Shown here piece after piece: positions 1 to 7,062 of a stretch of 38,100 nt of DNA. The notes under the pieces were generated by a model. It did not search any database. It had not been told where the DNA came from and saw only the letters and a list, made by a program, of their open reading frames with translations. Source of the DNA: an uncultured Erysipelotrichaceae bacterium (GTDB lineage: Bacteria > Bacillota_I > Bacilli_A > RF39 > UBA660); assembly GCA_902797265.1 (NCBI GenBank), contig CADBSF010000088.1:1-38100 (forward strand). The letters run 5' to 3'. Within the stretch, counting starts at the first letter, position 1, and every line of letters starts with the position of its first letter. The position numbers were made by a program, and so were the translations under genes.

Positions 1-29
1 GGAATTACCAATCCAGGAAGGTGTAATGG

Positions 30-203
30 ATGAACAAAGTAGAAGATGAAGAGTTAACAGAAATAAAAGGAGGAAATACCACAATTAGTGGTCCAATTAT
101 TAATGCCCTTGTTAGTGTTATTAATGTCTTAAAAGATGCAGGATACTCTTTAGGTTCAGGAATCAGAAGAATTAGCGAAAACAATATATGTCCTCTAAAG
201 TAG
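30..203 (+). CDS. Double-glycine-leader peptide (bacteriocin-like or signalling peptide precursor)
   Basis: This is a 57-residue ORF. Its first 15 residues, MNKVEDEELTEIKGG, match the double-glycine leader pattern cleaved and exported by C39-peptidase ABC transporters: hydrophobic or acidic spacing (EELTEIKGG) ending in GG. The predicted mature part is 42 residues, with a hydrophobic Gly/Ser/Ile/Val/Leu stretch, an SLGSGIRRI segment and a single Cys near the end (CPLK). A good ribosome site, AGGAAGG at 15-21, lies 8 nt before the ATG at 30; the ATG at 26 runs into a stop after seven codons. The stop overlaps the next small ORF by 16 nt, so the two are probably translated together. No transporter or kinase is visible because the window starts here. 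It could be a class II bacteriocin, a pheromone, or another exported peptide. The GG leader is visible; the function is inferred. Confidence 0.7.
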   Translation: MNKVEDEELTEIKGGNTTISGPIINALVSVINVLKDAGYSLGSGIRRISENNICPLK

Positions 204-331
204 TCAAGAAAATAACAGTCATCTATTTGATATTAATAGGAATCCTTTTTCTCCCAATTGGATTAAAGTTTTTTATGAATTTTGGGTACTATATAGGATT
301 ATTTCTACGAAAAATGTATTATTTCCTATGA
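188..331 (+). CDS. Small membrane protein overlapping the GG-leader peptide gene
   Basis: A 47-residue ORF starting at ATG 188 inside the end of the GG-peptide gene. After a short basic N-terminus (MSSKVVKK) it has a hydrophobic segment around residues 9-32 and a second aromatic/hydrophobic part ending in basic residues, so one or two membrane passes are likely. The 16-nt overlap without its own clear ribosome site suggests translational coupling. Bacteriocin genes are often followed by small membrane immunity proteins, so an immunity or accessory role is plausible but only inferred. I do not recognise a family. It ends about 28 nt before the rpsU -35 box and has no visible terminator. Confidence 0.5.
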   Translation: MSSKVVKKITVIYLILIGILFLPIGLKFFMNFGYYIGLFLRKMYYFL

Positions 332-358
332 AAATCAAAAAAAATGTTGAAAAAACGG

Positions 359-387
359 TTGAAAATCAACTAATCTTTTGATATAAT
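359..387 (+). promoter_or_regulatory. rpsU promoter
   Basis: TTGAAA at 359-364 and TATAAT at 382-387 are separated by 17 nt, a near-consensus housekeeping sigma promoter. The ribosome site AAGGGAGGG (405-413) and the ATG at 421 follow. Confidence 0.85.
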
Positions 388-420
388 TCATTTTAGTTAA
401 AGCGAAGGGAGGGAATAGAA

Positions 421-624
421 ATGGCAACTAAAGTAACTGTTAGAGGAAATCTTGATCAGGCTCTAAGAAAGTTCAAACAAAAAGTGGCAAGAGATGGTGT
501 CCCTTCTGAATGGAAAAAAAGAGAAGCTTACGATAAACCAGGAGTAAGACGAAGAGCAGCAAAAAAAGAAGGAATTAAAAATTCTAGAAAAAGAGATCGT
601 GCAAATAGAAGTAAAGATTATTAA
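421..624 (+). CDS. rpsU: 30S ribosomal protein S21
   Basis: A 67-residue, very basic protein. The N-terminal part (VRGNLDQALRKFKQKVARDG) and the following region with KKREAYDKPG and an Arg/Lys-rich tail are typical of bacterial S21, which binds the 30S platform near the 3' end of 16S rRNA and helps translation initiation. Length is slightly above the common 57-60 residues because of the basic C-terminus. It has its own promoter and a hairpin terminator that starts in its stop codon. The neighbour yqeY is the usual rpsU partner in Firmicutes. Confidence 0.97.
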   Translation: MATKVTVRGNLDQALRKFKQKVARDGVPSEWKKREAYDKPGVRRRAAKKEGIKNSRKRDRANRSKDY

Positions 625-650
625 TAGTATCCAATATGGATACTATTTTT
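623..650 (+). terminator. rpsU terminator
   Basis: Perfect 10-bp stem AATAGTATCC / GGATACTATT with a 5-nt loop, followed by a T run. The stem starts inside the rpsU stop codon. Confidence 0.85.
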
Positions 651-652
651 GG

Positions 653-681
653 TTGAATTAAGAGATTTTTTACAGTATAAT
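653..681 (+). promoter_or_regulatory. yqeY promoter
   Basis: TTGAAT (653-658), 17-nt spacer, TATAAT (676-681). The predicted start of transcription falls at about 688, where the ribosome site GAGGTG (688-693) begins, giving a leader of only about 13 nt. Confidence 0.75.
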
Positions 682-700
682 AAGTACGAGGTGAAAAGAA

Positions 701-1147
701 ATGGTAGAAAAATTAGATAAAGATATGATAGAAGCAATGAAAGCAAAAGATAAAGATAAATTAACTGTTATTCGTATGGTAAAAGCTTCCTTAAAACAAG
801 AACAAATCGATCATAAAAAAGAAATCAATGATGATTTATTAATTGAAGTAGTCAATAGACAAATTAAAATGAGAAAAGATTCTATTCAAGAATTTGAAAA
901 AGGAAATAGACAAGATTTAGTAGAAAAAACACAAGCAGAAATTGACGTATTAATGAATTATTTACCAGAACAATTATCAAAAGAAGAAGTAGAAAAAGTA
1001 ATTGATGATATCTTTTTAGAATTAAATCCATCTGGACAAAAAGATATGGGGAAAGTAATGAAAGAAGCTACTGCAAAATTAAAAGGAAAAGCAGATATGA
1101 AAGAAGTATCTACTATCATAAAAGATAAATTAAGTGAAAAAGAATAA
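701..1147 (+). CDS. yqeY: YqeY/GatB-tail family protein
   Basis: A 148-residue protein with the YqeY signature: KDKDKLTVIRMVKASLKQ near the N-terminus, the region with EKTQAEIDVLMNYLPEQLS in the middle, and a C-terminal GKVMKEATAKLKGKADMKEV segment. YqeY is a small helical protein related to the tRNA-binding tail of GatB (amidotransferase subunit B). Its exact role is not settled; a link to tRNA or translation is usually assumed. Length is normal for the family. It lies just after rpsU, as in many Firmicutes, but has its own promoter and terminator. Confidence 0.92.
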   Translation: MVEKLDKDMIEAMKAKDKDKLTVIRMVKASLKQEQIDHKKEINDDLLIEVVNRQIKMRKDSIQEFEKGNRQDLVEKTQAEIDVLMNYLPEQLSKEEVEKVIDDIFLELNPSGQKDMGKVMKEATAKLKGKADMKEVSTIIKDKLSEKE

Positions 1148-1171
1148 TCAATTGATTATGCTTTTTTTTTC
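1144..1171 (+). terminator. yqeY terminator
   Basis: The 16-nt perfect palindrome ATAATCAATTGATTAT (1144-1159) overlaps the stop codon and is followed by a T-rich tract. As a hairpin it has a 6-bp stem and a 4-nt loop, so it is only moderately strong. Confidence 0.6.
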
Positions 1172-1204
1172 TTTCTAATCATATAGTTTTATAGGTGATA
1201 ATAG

Positions 1205-1450
1205 ATGAAGAGATTAACAAGATTTTATAACTATATGGAAGACTTAGAATTTCGTTTTACTGTCTATGAAAATAAAATTCATATTGTAAATTATACTAAA
1301 ATAATAGAAATTGATAAGGAAAGTATACGAATAAAAAGTAGAAATAAAATATACTCTATAAAAGGAAATAATCTTTTCTTAGAAAAAATATTAGACCAAG
1401 AATTATTAGTTAAAGGAATCATTACTAAGATAGAGGTAAATGATGTCTAG
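1205..1450 (+). CDS. yqfC: YabP/YqfC-family sporulation protein
   Basis: An 81-residue beta-rich protein with the YabP/YqfC pattern of alternating hydrophobic strands (FTVYENKIHIVNY, RIKSRNKIYSIKG) and a C-terminal LLVKGIITKIEV strand; the last part resembles 'i.G.I..i.f'. In Bacillus, yqfC and yqfD form a sigma-E-dependent mother-cell pair used in sporulation. The same pair order is kept here, and the gene overlaps yqfD. The ribosome site AGGTGAT at 1193-1199 supports the ATG at 1205. A CATATAGT box at 1180 has only weak sigma-E likeness and no clear -35. Confidence 0.7.
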   Translation: MKRLTRFYNYMEDLEFRFTVYENKIHIVNYTKIIEIDKESIRIKSRNKIYSIKGNNLFLEKILDQELLVKGIITKIEVNDV

Positions 1451-2597
1451 TCGAATAAAAATAAGAATTAGAGGAAGAAATCCTCAAATAATTGTGAATG
1501 AAATTATTAAAAGAAAAATTAATATTTATAGAATGATTCAAAAGAAACAAGAGATTGATTTAATTGTTGATGAACAGGATTATAAAATAATAAAAGAAAT
1601 TAAAACAACTTATCAAATAAAAATAGTAGAATGGTATGGAATTAGTAAATGGAAAAGAATCTTAAAGAAACATAAATTTTTTTTATTACTAATTATTTTA
1701 GGTTTCTTTATTAATCTATTCTTATCCAATATCATATTTTCTATTGATATTATTCACAGTAATGAAAGATTAAAAGAAAGAATTTTAAATGATTTAGAAG
1801 AAGCAGGAATTAAAAAATATCATTTTGTAGTATCGAATAGAAAAAAAGAACAAATTAAAAGAATGATTCTAGAAAAAGAAAAAAATGATATCGAATGGTT
1901 AGAAATAGAAAGAATCGGAACAAAATATGTCATTAAATTGGAACAAAGAAAAGAAAGAAAAGAAGAAGTAGAATGTTTACCAAGAGATATTGTTGCGAAA
2001 AAAAATGCAACTATCTTAGAAATAAAAGGGGAAGAGGGTGAAATTCTAGTAAAAAAGAATGATTATGTTACAAAGAATCAAGTGTTAATTAGTGGTCTCA
2101 TTCATAATAAAGAAGAAGTGATGGCAAAAAGATGTGCAAAAGGAGTTATTTACGGAGAAGTATGGTATAAAGTACAAGTAAGTATTCCAAAATATAAGAA
2201 GAAGAAAATCTTAGGAAAAGAGAAATCTTATAGTATGAACTTAACGTTAGGAAAGAAAAACTATGAATTGTTTAAAAATAAAGATAAACAGACAATATCT
2301 CAGTATAATATAATAGAGAGTAAATTAATACCTTTTCAATTATCTATTCATAAGAATCAAAAAGTGCAGGAAGAAAAGATATTATATGAAGATAAAGAAT
2401 TAGAAATACTAGCATTTCATAAAGTAGAAGAGAGTTTTCAAAAGAAATTACAGGATGAAGAAATGATATTAGAGAAAAAAGTTTTGAAAAAGAGTGAAAA
2501 AAATAGTAAAATAATAATAGAGGTATTTTTAAATGTGAAAGAAAACATTACCGATACAAAGGAATTAAAAGAAGAAATAATCGAAGAAACGGAGTGA
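1443..2597 (+). CDS. yqfD: Sporulation protein YqfD
   Basis: A 384-residue membrane protein. The N-terminal about 75 residues form a small domain (basic, with IVDEQDYKIIKEIK), then a single membrane segment at about residues 77-102, then a large extracytoplasmic or intermembrane part. That part includes a beta-barrel-like region with EILVKKNDYVTKNQVLISG and the APC-like phrase CAKGVIYGEVWYKVQVSIP typical of YqfD. The family is known from spore formers as a mother-cell protein acting around engulfment. Two ATGs are in tandem (1440 and 1443); AGAGG at 1432-1436 is better spaced for 1443. It overlaps yqfC by 8 nt. Confidence 0.85.
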   Translation: MSSRIKIRIRGRNPQIIVNEIIKRKINIYRMIQKKQEIDLIVDEQDYKIIKEIKTTYQIKIVEWYGISKWKRILKKHKFFLLLIILGFFINLFLSNIIFSIDIIHSNERLKERILNDLEEAGIKKYHFVVSNRKKEQIKRMILEKEKNDIEWLEIERIGTKYVIKLEQRKERKEEVECLPRDIVAKKNATILEIKGEEGEILVKKNDYVTKNQVLISGLIHNKEEVMAKRCAKGVIYGEVWYKVQVSIPKYKKKKILGKEKSYSMNLTLGKKNYELFKNKDKQTISQYNIIESKLIPFQLSIHKNQKVQEEKILYEDKELEILAFHKVEESFQKKLQDEEMILEKKVLKKSEKNSKIIIEVFLNVKENITDTKELKEEIIEETE

Positions 2598-2601
2598 TTC
2601 T

Positions 2602-3213
2602 ATGTTAAAGCCATTAACCAATACTTTGCAAAATGTAATAAATTTTACTTGGCCAATGGTAATTATCTCTATTGTCATTTTAGCATCTTTTCGTATTTGT
2701 TTCTTGATAAAGACAAAACAAAAAATTGTATTATACAAAGAATTATCTATGTTAATCTTTGGAGTTTATATCTTAACACTATTCCAAGTAGTTACTTTTC
2801 AAGATGATGTTTCTTGGTCAAGTAATAATTTTATTCCTTTTCGAGAAATAATGAGGTATAATATCACAAGCCGTTTATTTATTAAAAACGTATTAGGAAA
2901 TATGATTATGTTTTTACCATTTGGATTTTTTACAAGTTATTTTTTAAGAGTAGAAAAAATTCATTTACCGATTATTTTAATATTAATAGCTTCTATTTCC
3001 ATTGAAATTGTTCAAATGATTATTGGAAGAGTATTTGATGTAGATGATATTTTATTGAATATTATAGGAGGAATCCTAGGATTCTTTGTGTATAAGATGT
3101 TTCGATTGTTTAGTAAGAAATTTCCCAATATTTGTAAAAAAGAATGGTTTTTAAATTTGATGTCTGTAATCGTTTTAATAAGTTTAATCATACTAATAGT
3201 AATTATTTTATAG
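2602..3213 (+). CDS. VanZ-family membrane protein
   Basis: A 203-residue integral membrane protein with about five hydrophobic segments. It carries the VanZ signatures: NFIPFREIMRY, NVLGNMIMFLPFGFF, EIVQMIIGRVFDVDDILLN and IIGGILGFF. VanZ is best known from teicoplanin resistance clusters, but most VanZ-family proteins have no known function; related proteins affect lipoteichoic acid-binding antibiotics. The start follows yqfD by 4 nt and is preceded by GGAGTGATTCT. In relatives, phoH and a 7TM-HD phosphohydrolase gene usually stand between yqfD and ybeY; here only this gene does. Confidence 0.9.
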   Translation: MLKPLTNTLQNVINFTWPMVIISIVILASFRICFLIKTKQKIVLYKELSMLIFGVYILTLFQVVTFQDDVSWSSNNFIPFREIMRYNITSRLFIKNVLGNMIMFLPFGFFTSYFLRVEKIHLPIILILIASISIEIVQMIIGRVFDVDDILLNIIGGILGFFVYKMFRLFSKKFPNICKKEWFLNLMSVIVLISLIILIVIIL

Positions 3214-3221
3214 GAGAAATT

Positions 3222-3680
3222 ATGAATAAAGTAGAAATATTTAATAATGTTCAAGAAGAAATTGAGGAATTAGATACTGTAAAAAAAGTATTAGAATCCG
3301 CTATGAAAAAAGAAAAACTAGAAAATACTGTTTTTAATGTAATTATTGTAGATAATCCGTATATTCATCAATTAAATAAAGACTATCGTAATATTGATAG
3401 AGAAACCGATGTGATTACATTTGCTTTAGAAGATGAAGATACGATTGTTCTTCCTAATGAAGAAAGAATATTAGGAGATATTTATATCTCAATTGATAAA
3501 GCAAAACAACAAGCACAAGAGTATCGTCATTCTCTATTAAGAGAATTATCATTTCTAGCAGTACATGGTTTTTATCATTTATTAGGGTATGACCATGAAA
3601 CAGAAGAAGAAGAAAAAATTATGTTTACAAAACAAGAGGAGGTATTAAATTCTTATGGGATTACTCGAGAGATTATTTAG
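3222..3680 (+). CDS. ybeY: Endoribonuclease YbeY
   Basis: A 152-residue protein with the YbeY zinc motif HGFYHLLGYDHE (H..H....GYDH) and the upstream TDVITFALEDED and RILGDIYISIDKA blocks. YbeY is a single-strand-specific RNase involved in 16S rRNA 3' maturation and ribosome quality control. The ATG at 3222 is chosen because AGGAG (3212-3216) lies 5 nt upstream; a longer reading frame from 3144 would overlap the vanZ-like gene by 70 nt. Its end overlaps dgkA by 26 nt. Neighbour order ybeY-dgkA-cdd-era matches Bacillus. Confidence 0.96.
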   Translation: MNKVEIFNNVQEEIEELDTVKKVLESAMKKEKLENTVFNVIIVDNPYIHQLNKDYRNIDRETDVITFALEDEDTIVLPNEERILGDIYISIDKAKQQAQEYRHSLLRELSFLAVHGFYHLLGYDHETEEEEKIMFTKQEEVLNSYGITREII

Positions 3681-4080
3681 AAAATCACCTAAGAGAAATA
3701 AAGAACAAGGAAATGCTCTAGAAAGATATGCTAAGAGTTTTATCCATGCTATTGATGGTTTTATCTATTGTTTAAAATATGAGCACAACATGATTATTAT
3801 CTTCATTGCCACAATTCTAGTATCGATTGCAGGAATCTACTTTTCCATTTCAACAGTAGAATGGCTTTTTATCGTAGGAATTTGTGGAGGAATCTCTGCT
3901 TGTGAGATGATTAATTCTTCCATCGAAGCAACCATAGATTTATGTACAACAGAGATTCATCCTTTGGCAAAAATTGCGAAGGATACTGCATCTGCTGCGA
4001 CTTTAATTTTATGTATCACATCTCTTGTAGGAGCCATCCTTATCTTTTTACCAAGAATATTATCAATGTTAGGAGTTTAA
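3655..4080 (+). CDS. dgkA: Undecaprenol/diacylglycerol kinase family protein
   Basis: A 141-residue protein with a basic cytoplasmic N-terminus (about 40 residues) and three membrane helices. The active-site block runs CEMINSSIEATIDL followed by HPLAKIAKDTASAA, matching the DgkA family (E..NTAIE..VD...........AKD..AAAV). In Gram-positive bacteria this enzyme usually phosphorylates undecaprenol to recycle the lipid carrier for cell-wall synthesis. The start overlaps ybeY; AGAGGAGG at 3635-3642 is 12 nt upstream, a little far. cdd follows after 1 nt. Confidence 0.93.
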   Translation: MGLLERLFRKSPKRNKEQGNALERYAKSFIHAIDGFIYCLKYEHNMIIIFIATILVSIAGIYFSISTVEWLFIVGICGGISACEMINSSIEATIDLCTTEIHPLAKIAKDTASAATLILCITSLVGAILIFLPRILSMLGV

Positions 4081-4081
4081 T

Positions 4082-4468
4082 ATGATAGAGAAGTTAATCA
4101 ATTTACAAAAGAATAGTTATAGTCCTTACTCTAACTACCAAGTAAGTGCCATTGTCGTTATGAAAGATGGAAGAGAATTTGTAGGAGTAAATGTAGAAAA
4201 TGCTTCTTTTGGAGCAAGTATTTGTGCTGAAAGAAGTGCTATTTTAGCTGCTATCTCAAATGGTTATAAAAAATATGATTTTAAAGAACTATATGTAATG
4301 GTATCTTCTGGTGAAATAGGAATGCCTTGTTTTCTATGTAGACAAGTTATTTCTGAATTATTTGAAAAAAATGCCATCATCCATTGTTGTTCTACAAAAG
4401 GAGAAGTAAAAGATTTCACAGTAGAAGAAATTTGTCCTTATCCCTTTGGAAGTGAGGATTTAAAATGA
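4082..4468 (+). CDS. cdd: Cytidine deaminase
   Basis: A 128-residue protein with the zinc and catalytic motifs of homotetrameric cytidine deaminases: NVENASFGASICAERSAI (Cys-Ala-Glu) and MPCFLCRQVISE (PCxxC). It converts cytidine and deoxycytidine to uridine and deoxyuridine in pyrimidine salvage. The second motif has FL where many enzymes have GA or GM, but all three zinc cysteines and the catalytic Glu are present. The C-terminus (VEEICPYPFG) is typical. It overlaps era by 4 nt (ATGA), indicating translational coupling. Confidence 0.95.
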   Translation: MIEKLINLQKNSYSPYSNYQVSAIVVMKDGREFVGVNVENASFGASICAERSAILAAISNGYKKYDFKELYVMVSSGEIGMPCFLCRQVISELFEKNAIIHCCSTKGEVKDFTVEEICPYPFGSEDLK

Positions 4469-5352
4469 AATGCGGTTTTGTAAGTATTGTAGGAAGACCT
4501 AATGTAGGAAAAAGTACACTACTAAATAGTATTCTAGGTTTAAAACTAGCTATTACATCGGATGTAAGTGGTACAACAAGAAATGTCATAGAAGGAATTT
4601 ATAATGATGATGATTCTCAAATAATCTTTGTAGATACTCCAGGTATTCATAAACCTAATAACAAATTAGGTTCTCTAATGAATAAAAAAGCCTATAATCA
4701 TTTAGAAGGAGTAGATCTAATTCTATTTATGGTAGATATCTCCAAAGGATTTGGAAAAGGAGATAAATTCATATTAAATAGAATTAAAGAAAAGAATATT
4801 CCTGTATTTTTATTATTAAATAAAATAGATTTAGTAAAAAATAAAGAAAAGTTATTAGAGGACATTAATATTTTAAAAGAATATCATGATTTTAAAGAAA
4901 TCATTCCCATATCTTCTTTGAAAAAAGATAATATCGAATTATTAATAGAATGTATTAAAAAAGAATTAAAGGATATGGATCGAATTTATGAGGAAGAAGA
5001 ATTAACGAATGTTACAACTAGATTTATTATGGCAGAATTTGTAAGAGAAAAAATATTAGAATTAACTCATGATGAAATTCCTCATACAGTAACTTGTTAT
5101 GTAGAAAAGTTTGAAGAGGAAAAGAATATTATCAATATTCATGTATTAATTGTTGTTGATAGAGATAATTTAAAAAAAATAATTATCGGAAAGAACGGTT
5201 CTTTATTAAAAGAAATAGGAAAAAGAGCAAGAATTGACATGGAAAACTTTTTAGGAAAAAAGGTATATTTAGAAACTTATGTTAAATCGATTAAGAATTG
5301 GCGTGATGAAGAAAAGTACTTTTTAGAGTTAGGATTAAAAGAAGAGGAATAA
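4465..5352 (+). CDS. era: GTPase Era
   Basis: A 295-residue GTPase. The G1 motif is GRPNVGKST (about residues 10-18), G3 is DTPGIH, G4 is NKID, and the C-terminal part carries a KH domain (IIIGKNGSLLKEIGKRAR). Era binds the 3' end of 16S rRNA and is needed for 30S assembly. Length and order are typical. It is in an operon with cdd (4-nt overlap) and is followed by the tiny yqzL and recO. Confidence 0.98.
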   Translation: MKCGFVSIVGRPNVGKSTLLNSILGLKLAITSDVSGTTRNVIEGIYNDDDSQIIFVDTPGIHKPNNKLGSLMNKKAYNHLEGVDLILFMVDISKGFGKGDKFILNRIKEKNIPVFLLLNKIDLVKNKEKLLEDINILKEYHDFKEIIPISSLKKDNIELLIECIKKELKDMDRIYEEEELTNVTTRFIMAEFVREKILELTHDEIPHTVTCYVEKFEEEKNIINIHVLIVVDRDNLKKIIIGKNGSLLKEIGKRARIDMENFLGKKVYLETYVKSIKNWRDEEKYFLELGLKEEE

Positions 5353-5395
5353 TTTTTAAAAAAAATCATCAATATAAGTATAGAGGTGATTTTTT

Positions 5396-5485
5396 ATGAG
5401 CGAAAAATTATTATGGGAATTATTTAAAAAAACAGGAAATATCAAATATTATAACCTGTTACAGCAAATTAAAAAGAAGGGATAA
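5396..5485 (+). CDS. yqzL: YqzL-family micro-protein
   Basis: A 29-residue ORF, MSEKLLWELFKKTGNIKYYN followed by LLQQIKKKG. The pattern WxLFxKTGNIxxYxLxxxI is that of YqzL, the very small protein between era and recO in many Firmicutes. GAGGTG at 5383-5388 is 7 nt upstream of the ATG, and recO begins 2 nt after its stop. Function is unknown. Both position and sequence support the call. Confidence 0.85.
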   Translation: MSEKLLWELFKKTGNIKYYNLLQQIKKKG

Positions 5486-5487
5486 CG

Positions 5488-6228
5488 TTGAAAATAGAAA
5501 GCATAGAAGGAATTGTTCTAAGTGAAACAAACTACAGTGAGTCTAGTAAAATATTAAATATTTTAACGAAAGAACATGGACTAATTGGAGTTATGTCAAA
5601 AGGTTGTAGAAACTTAAAAAGTAAATTACGAGGAGTCAGTAGAAAATTAATTTATGGAACAATTCATATTTATTACAAAGAAAAAGGAATATCTACTTTG
5701 ATTGGAATCGATGTAAAAAATACTTTTTCTACTACCTTAATGAATTTAGAAAAAATATCCTATGCTTCATTTATTTTAGATTTAACTCTTCAAGTAGTGA
5801 GACAAAATGCCGAAGAAGAAATCTTTGATTTATTAAAAGAAACATTAATAAAAATAGAAGAAGGTTTAAATCCACAAGCATTAACCAATATTCTAGAATT
5901 AAAATACTTAGATTATCTAGGAGTATCTCCTTCTTTAGATAGTTGTGCAAATTGTGGATCAAATCAAGATATTGTAACTTTATCAAAAGATCATGGAGGA
6001 TATCTTTGTAAGTCTTGTTATCAAAATGAAAAACTAGTCAGTGAAAAGGCAATTAAAATGATTAGACTTTATTATTATGTAGATATCAGTAAAATAACTA
6101 AATTAGAGGTAAAGAAAGAAGTTTCAGATGAAATAAATGCTTTTTTAGATGATTATTATGAAAAATACACAGGACTTTATTTAAAAAGTAAAGATTTTTT
6201 AAAACAAATAAATCGTCTAAATCAATGA
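5488..6228 (+). CDS. recO: DNA repair protein RecO
   Basis: A 246-residue protein with an N-terminal OB-fold (EGIVLSETNYSESSKILNIL, LIGVMSKGCRN) and a zinc-finger CANCG...CKSC in the C-terminal half (about residues 153-177). RecO works with RecR and RecF to load RecA on SSB-coated single-stranded DNA. It starts with TTG at 5488; AGAAGGG at 5475-5481 is well placed and no nearby ATG fits. Normal length. The glyQS or other genes often downstream in relatives are not here. Confidence 0.95.
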   Translation: MKIESIEGIVLSETNYSESSKILNILTKEHGLIGVMSKGCRNLKSKLRGVSRKLIYGTIHIYYKEKGISTLIGIDVKNTFSTTLMNLEKISYASFILDLTLQVVRQNAEEEIFDLLKETLIKIEEGLNPQALTNILELKYLDYLGVSPSLDSCANCGSNQDIVTLSKDHGGYLCKSCYQNEKLVSEKAIKMIRLYYYVDISKITKLEVKKEVSDEINAFLDDYYEKYTGLYLKSKDFLKQINRLNQ

Positions 6229-6245
6229 TTCATACAAGCTTTCCC

Positions 6246-6273
6246 TTGCAAAAACAGAAGAATATGATATAAT
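6246..6273 (+). promoter_or_regulatory. Promoter of the 6298 gene
   Basis: TTGCAA (6246-6251), 16-nt spacer, TATAAT (6268-6273) inside the sequence TATGATATAAT, the extended -10 form seen repeatedly in this window. Confidence 0.75.
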
Positions 6274-6297
6274 AAAAAACCTGAAAGGGAGAGAAGT

Positions 6298-6687
6298 ATG
6301 AATAAAATATATCGATTAATGGGAACCATGTCTAATTTTAAAGAAGAGAATAGCTTTGTATATCCAATCTTTGAACAAGGAGGAGATTACTACTTTGAAC
6401 ACTCAGATTCTACTCTTCATATTCAATCATTTGAAAAAGTAGATGGACTAGATCACATTAGTAAAATAAAAAGATTAGAAGAAGACAAAGTAGTAGGAAT
6501 TACGAAAAGAGAATATCAAGTAAATGAAGAAGCTATCCTAGCTTATCAAGAAGATGATAATCATCTATTTATTGGTACTATGGATGATATGATAGCTTAC
6601 TATGATAATATGAATTCTAGTAATCCATTAACAAATATGGTTGTTAATAATATGAAAGAACAACAAAGAAGAAGTAAAAGAAAATAA
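6298..6687 (+). CDS. Uncharacterised cytoplasmic protein
   Basis: A 129-residue protein without signal peptide or membrane segment. It is acidic in the middle and ends in a basic tail (KEQQRRSKRK). No motif I recognise. AAGGGAGAG at 6285-6293 supports the ATG at 6298. It has its own promoter and terminator and so is a single-gene unit between recO and the EIIB-like gene. Confidence 0.75.
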   Translation: MNKIYRLMGTMSNFKEENSFVYPIFEQGGDYYFEHSDSTLHIQSFEKVDGLDHISKIKRLEEDKVVGITKREYQVNEEAILAYQEDDNHLFIGTMDDMIAYYDNMNSSNPLTNMVVNNMKEQQRRSKRK

Positions 6688-6703
6688 CTCTTTTCTTTTT
6701 TTT
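6676..6703 (+). terminator. Terminator after the 6298 gene
   Basis: AAAAGAAAA (6676-6684) pairs with TTTTCTTTT (6691-6699), 6-nt loop including the stop codon, then T run. The stem is almost all A-T. Confidence 0.5.
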
Positions 6704-6713
6704 CAAAATAATA

Positions 6714-6719
6714 TATAAT
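6714..6719 (+). promoter_or_regulatory. Possible -10 box of the EIIB-like gene
   Basis: TATAAT at 6714-6719, no convincing -35 box. The ribosome site GGTGAT (6726-6731) is 7 nt downstream, so the leader would be about 9 nt. Confidence 0.4.
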
Positions 6720-6734
6720 GATATTGGTGATAAA

Positions 6735-7049
6735 ATGAATTATTTACAGTATATTGTAATAGGATTAGTTCTAATTGTTGTCTTATTCGCTATTATTAAA
6801 GCTACGAAGAAAGATGCTGGACTAGATTTTAATAAATTAGTAGAACTTTTAGGTGGAAAAGATAATATTATTAATACAGAGAGTAATATGTCAAGATTTA
6901 AAGTAACCCTAAAAGATGTGACAAAAGCTAATAAAGAGGGAATTCAAAAACTAGGAGCAAAGGGAATTGTAGAAATTGACAATCAATTAAAAATAATTCT
7001 TGGAACAGATTCTAAACAATTAAAAAAATACATTGATGAGATCAAATAG
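6735..7049 (+). CDS. Membrane-tethered PTS EIIB-like domain lacking the phospho-cysteine
   Basis: A 104-residue protein: one N-terminal membrane helix (about residues 4-22), then a domain that reads like the glucose-family EIIB (LVELLGGKDNIINTES, RFKVTLKD, IQKLGAKGIVEIDNQLKIIL, ending GTDSKQLKKYIDEI). In active EIIB the loop is usually like DACITRLRV, where the Cys carries the phosphate. Here it reads ESNMSRFKV, with Asn51 in the Cys position. No EIIC or EIIA lies nearby. It probably cannot phosphorylate sugar and may be a sensor, scaffold or regulatory protein; that role is inferred. The fold assignment by eye is fairly secure. Confidence 0.75.
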   Translation: MNYLQYIVIGLVLIVVLFAIIKATKKDAGLDFNKLVELLGGKDNIINTESNMSRFKVTLKDVTKANKEGIQKLGAKGIVEIDNQLKIILGTDSKQLKKYIDEIK

Positions 7050-7062
7050 ATCTCTTTTTTTT
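7038..7062 (+). terminator. EIIB-like gene terminator
   Basis: GAGATC / GATCTC stem (7038-7043, 7049-7054) with the stop codon in the loop, followed by eight T. Confidence 0.75.

Noticed and set aside
1180-1188. Sigma-E promoter before yqfC (CATATAGTT)
   Set aside because: One mismatch in the -10 and no acceptable -35 at the right distance, so not listed as a promoter.
3144-3221. Longer N-terminus for ybeY
   Set aside because: It would overlap the vanZ-like gene by 70 nt and lacks a ribosome site; ATG 3222 has AGGAG.
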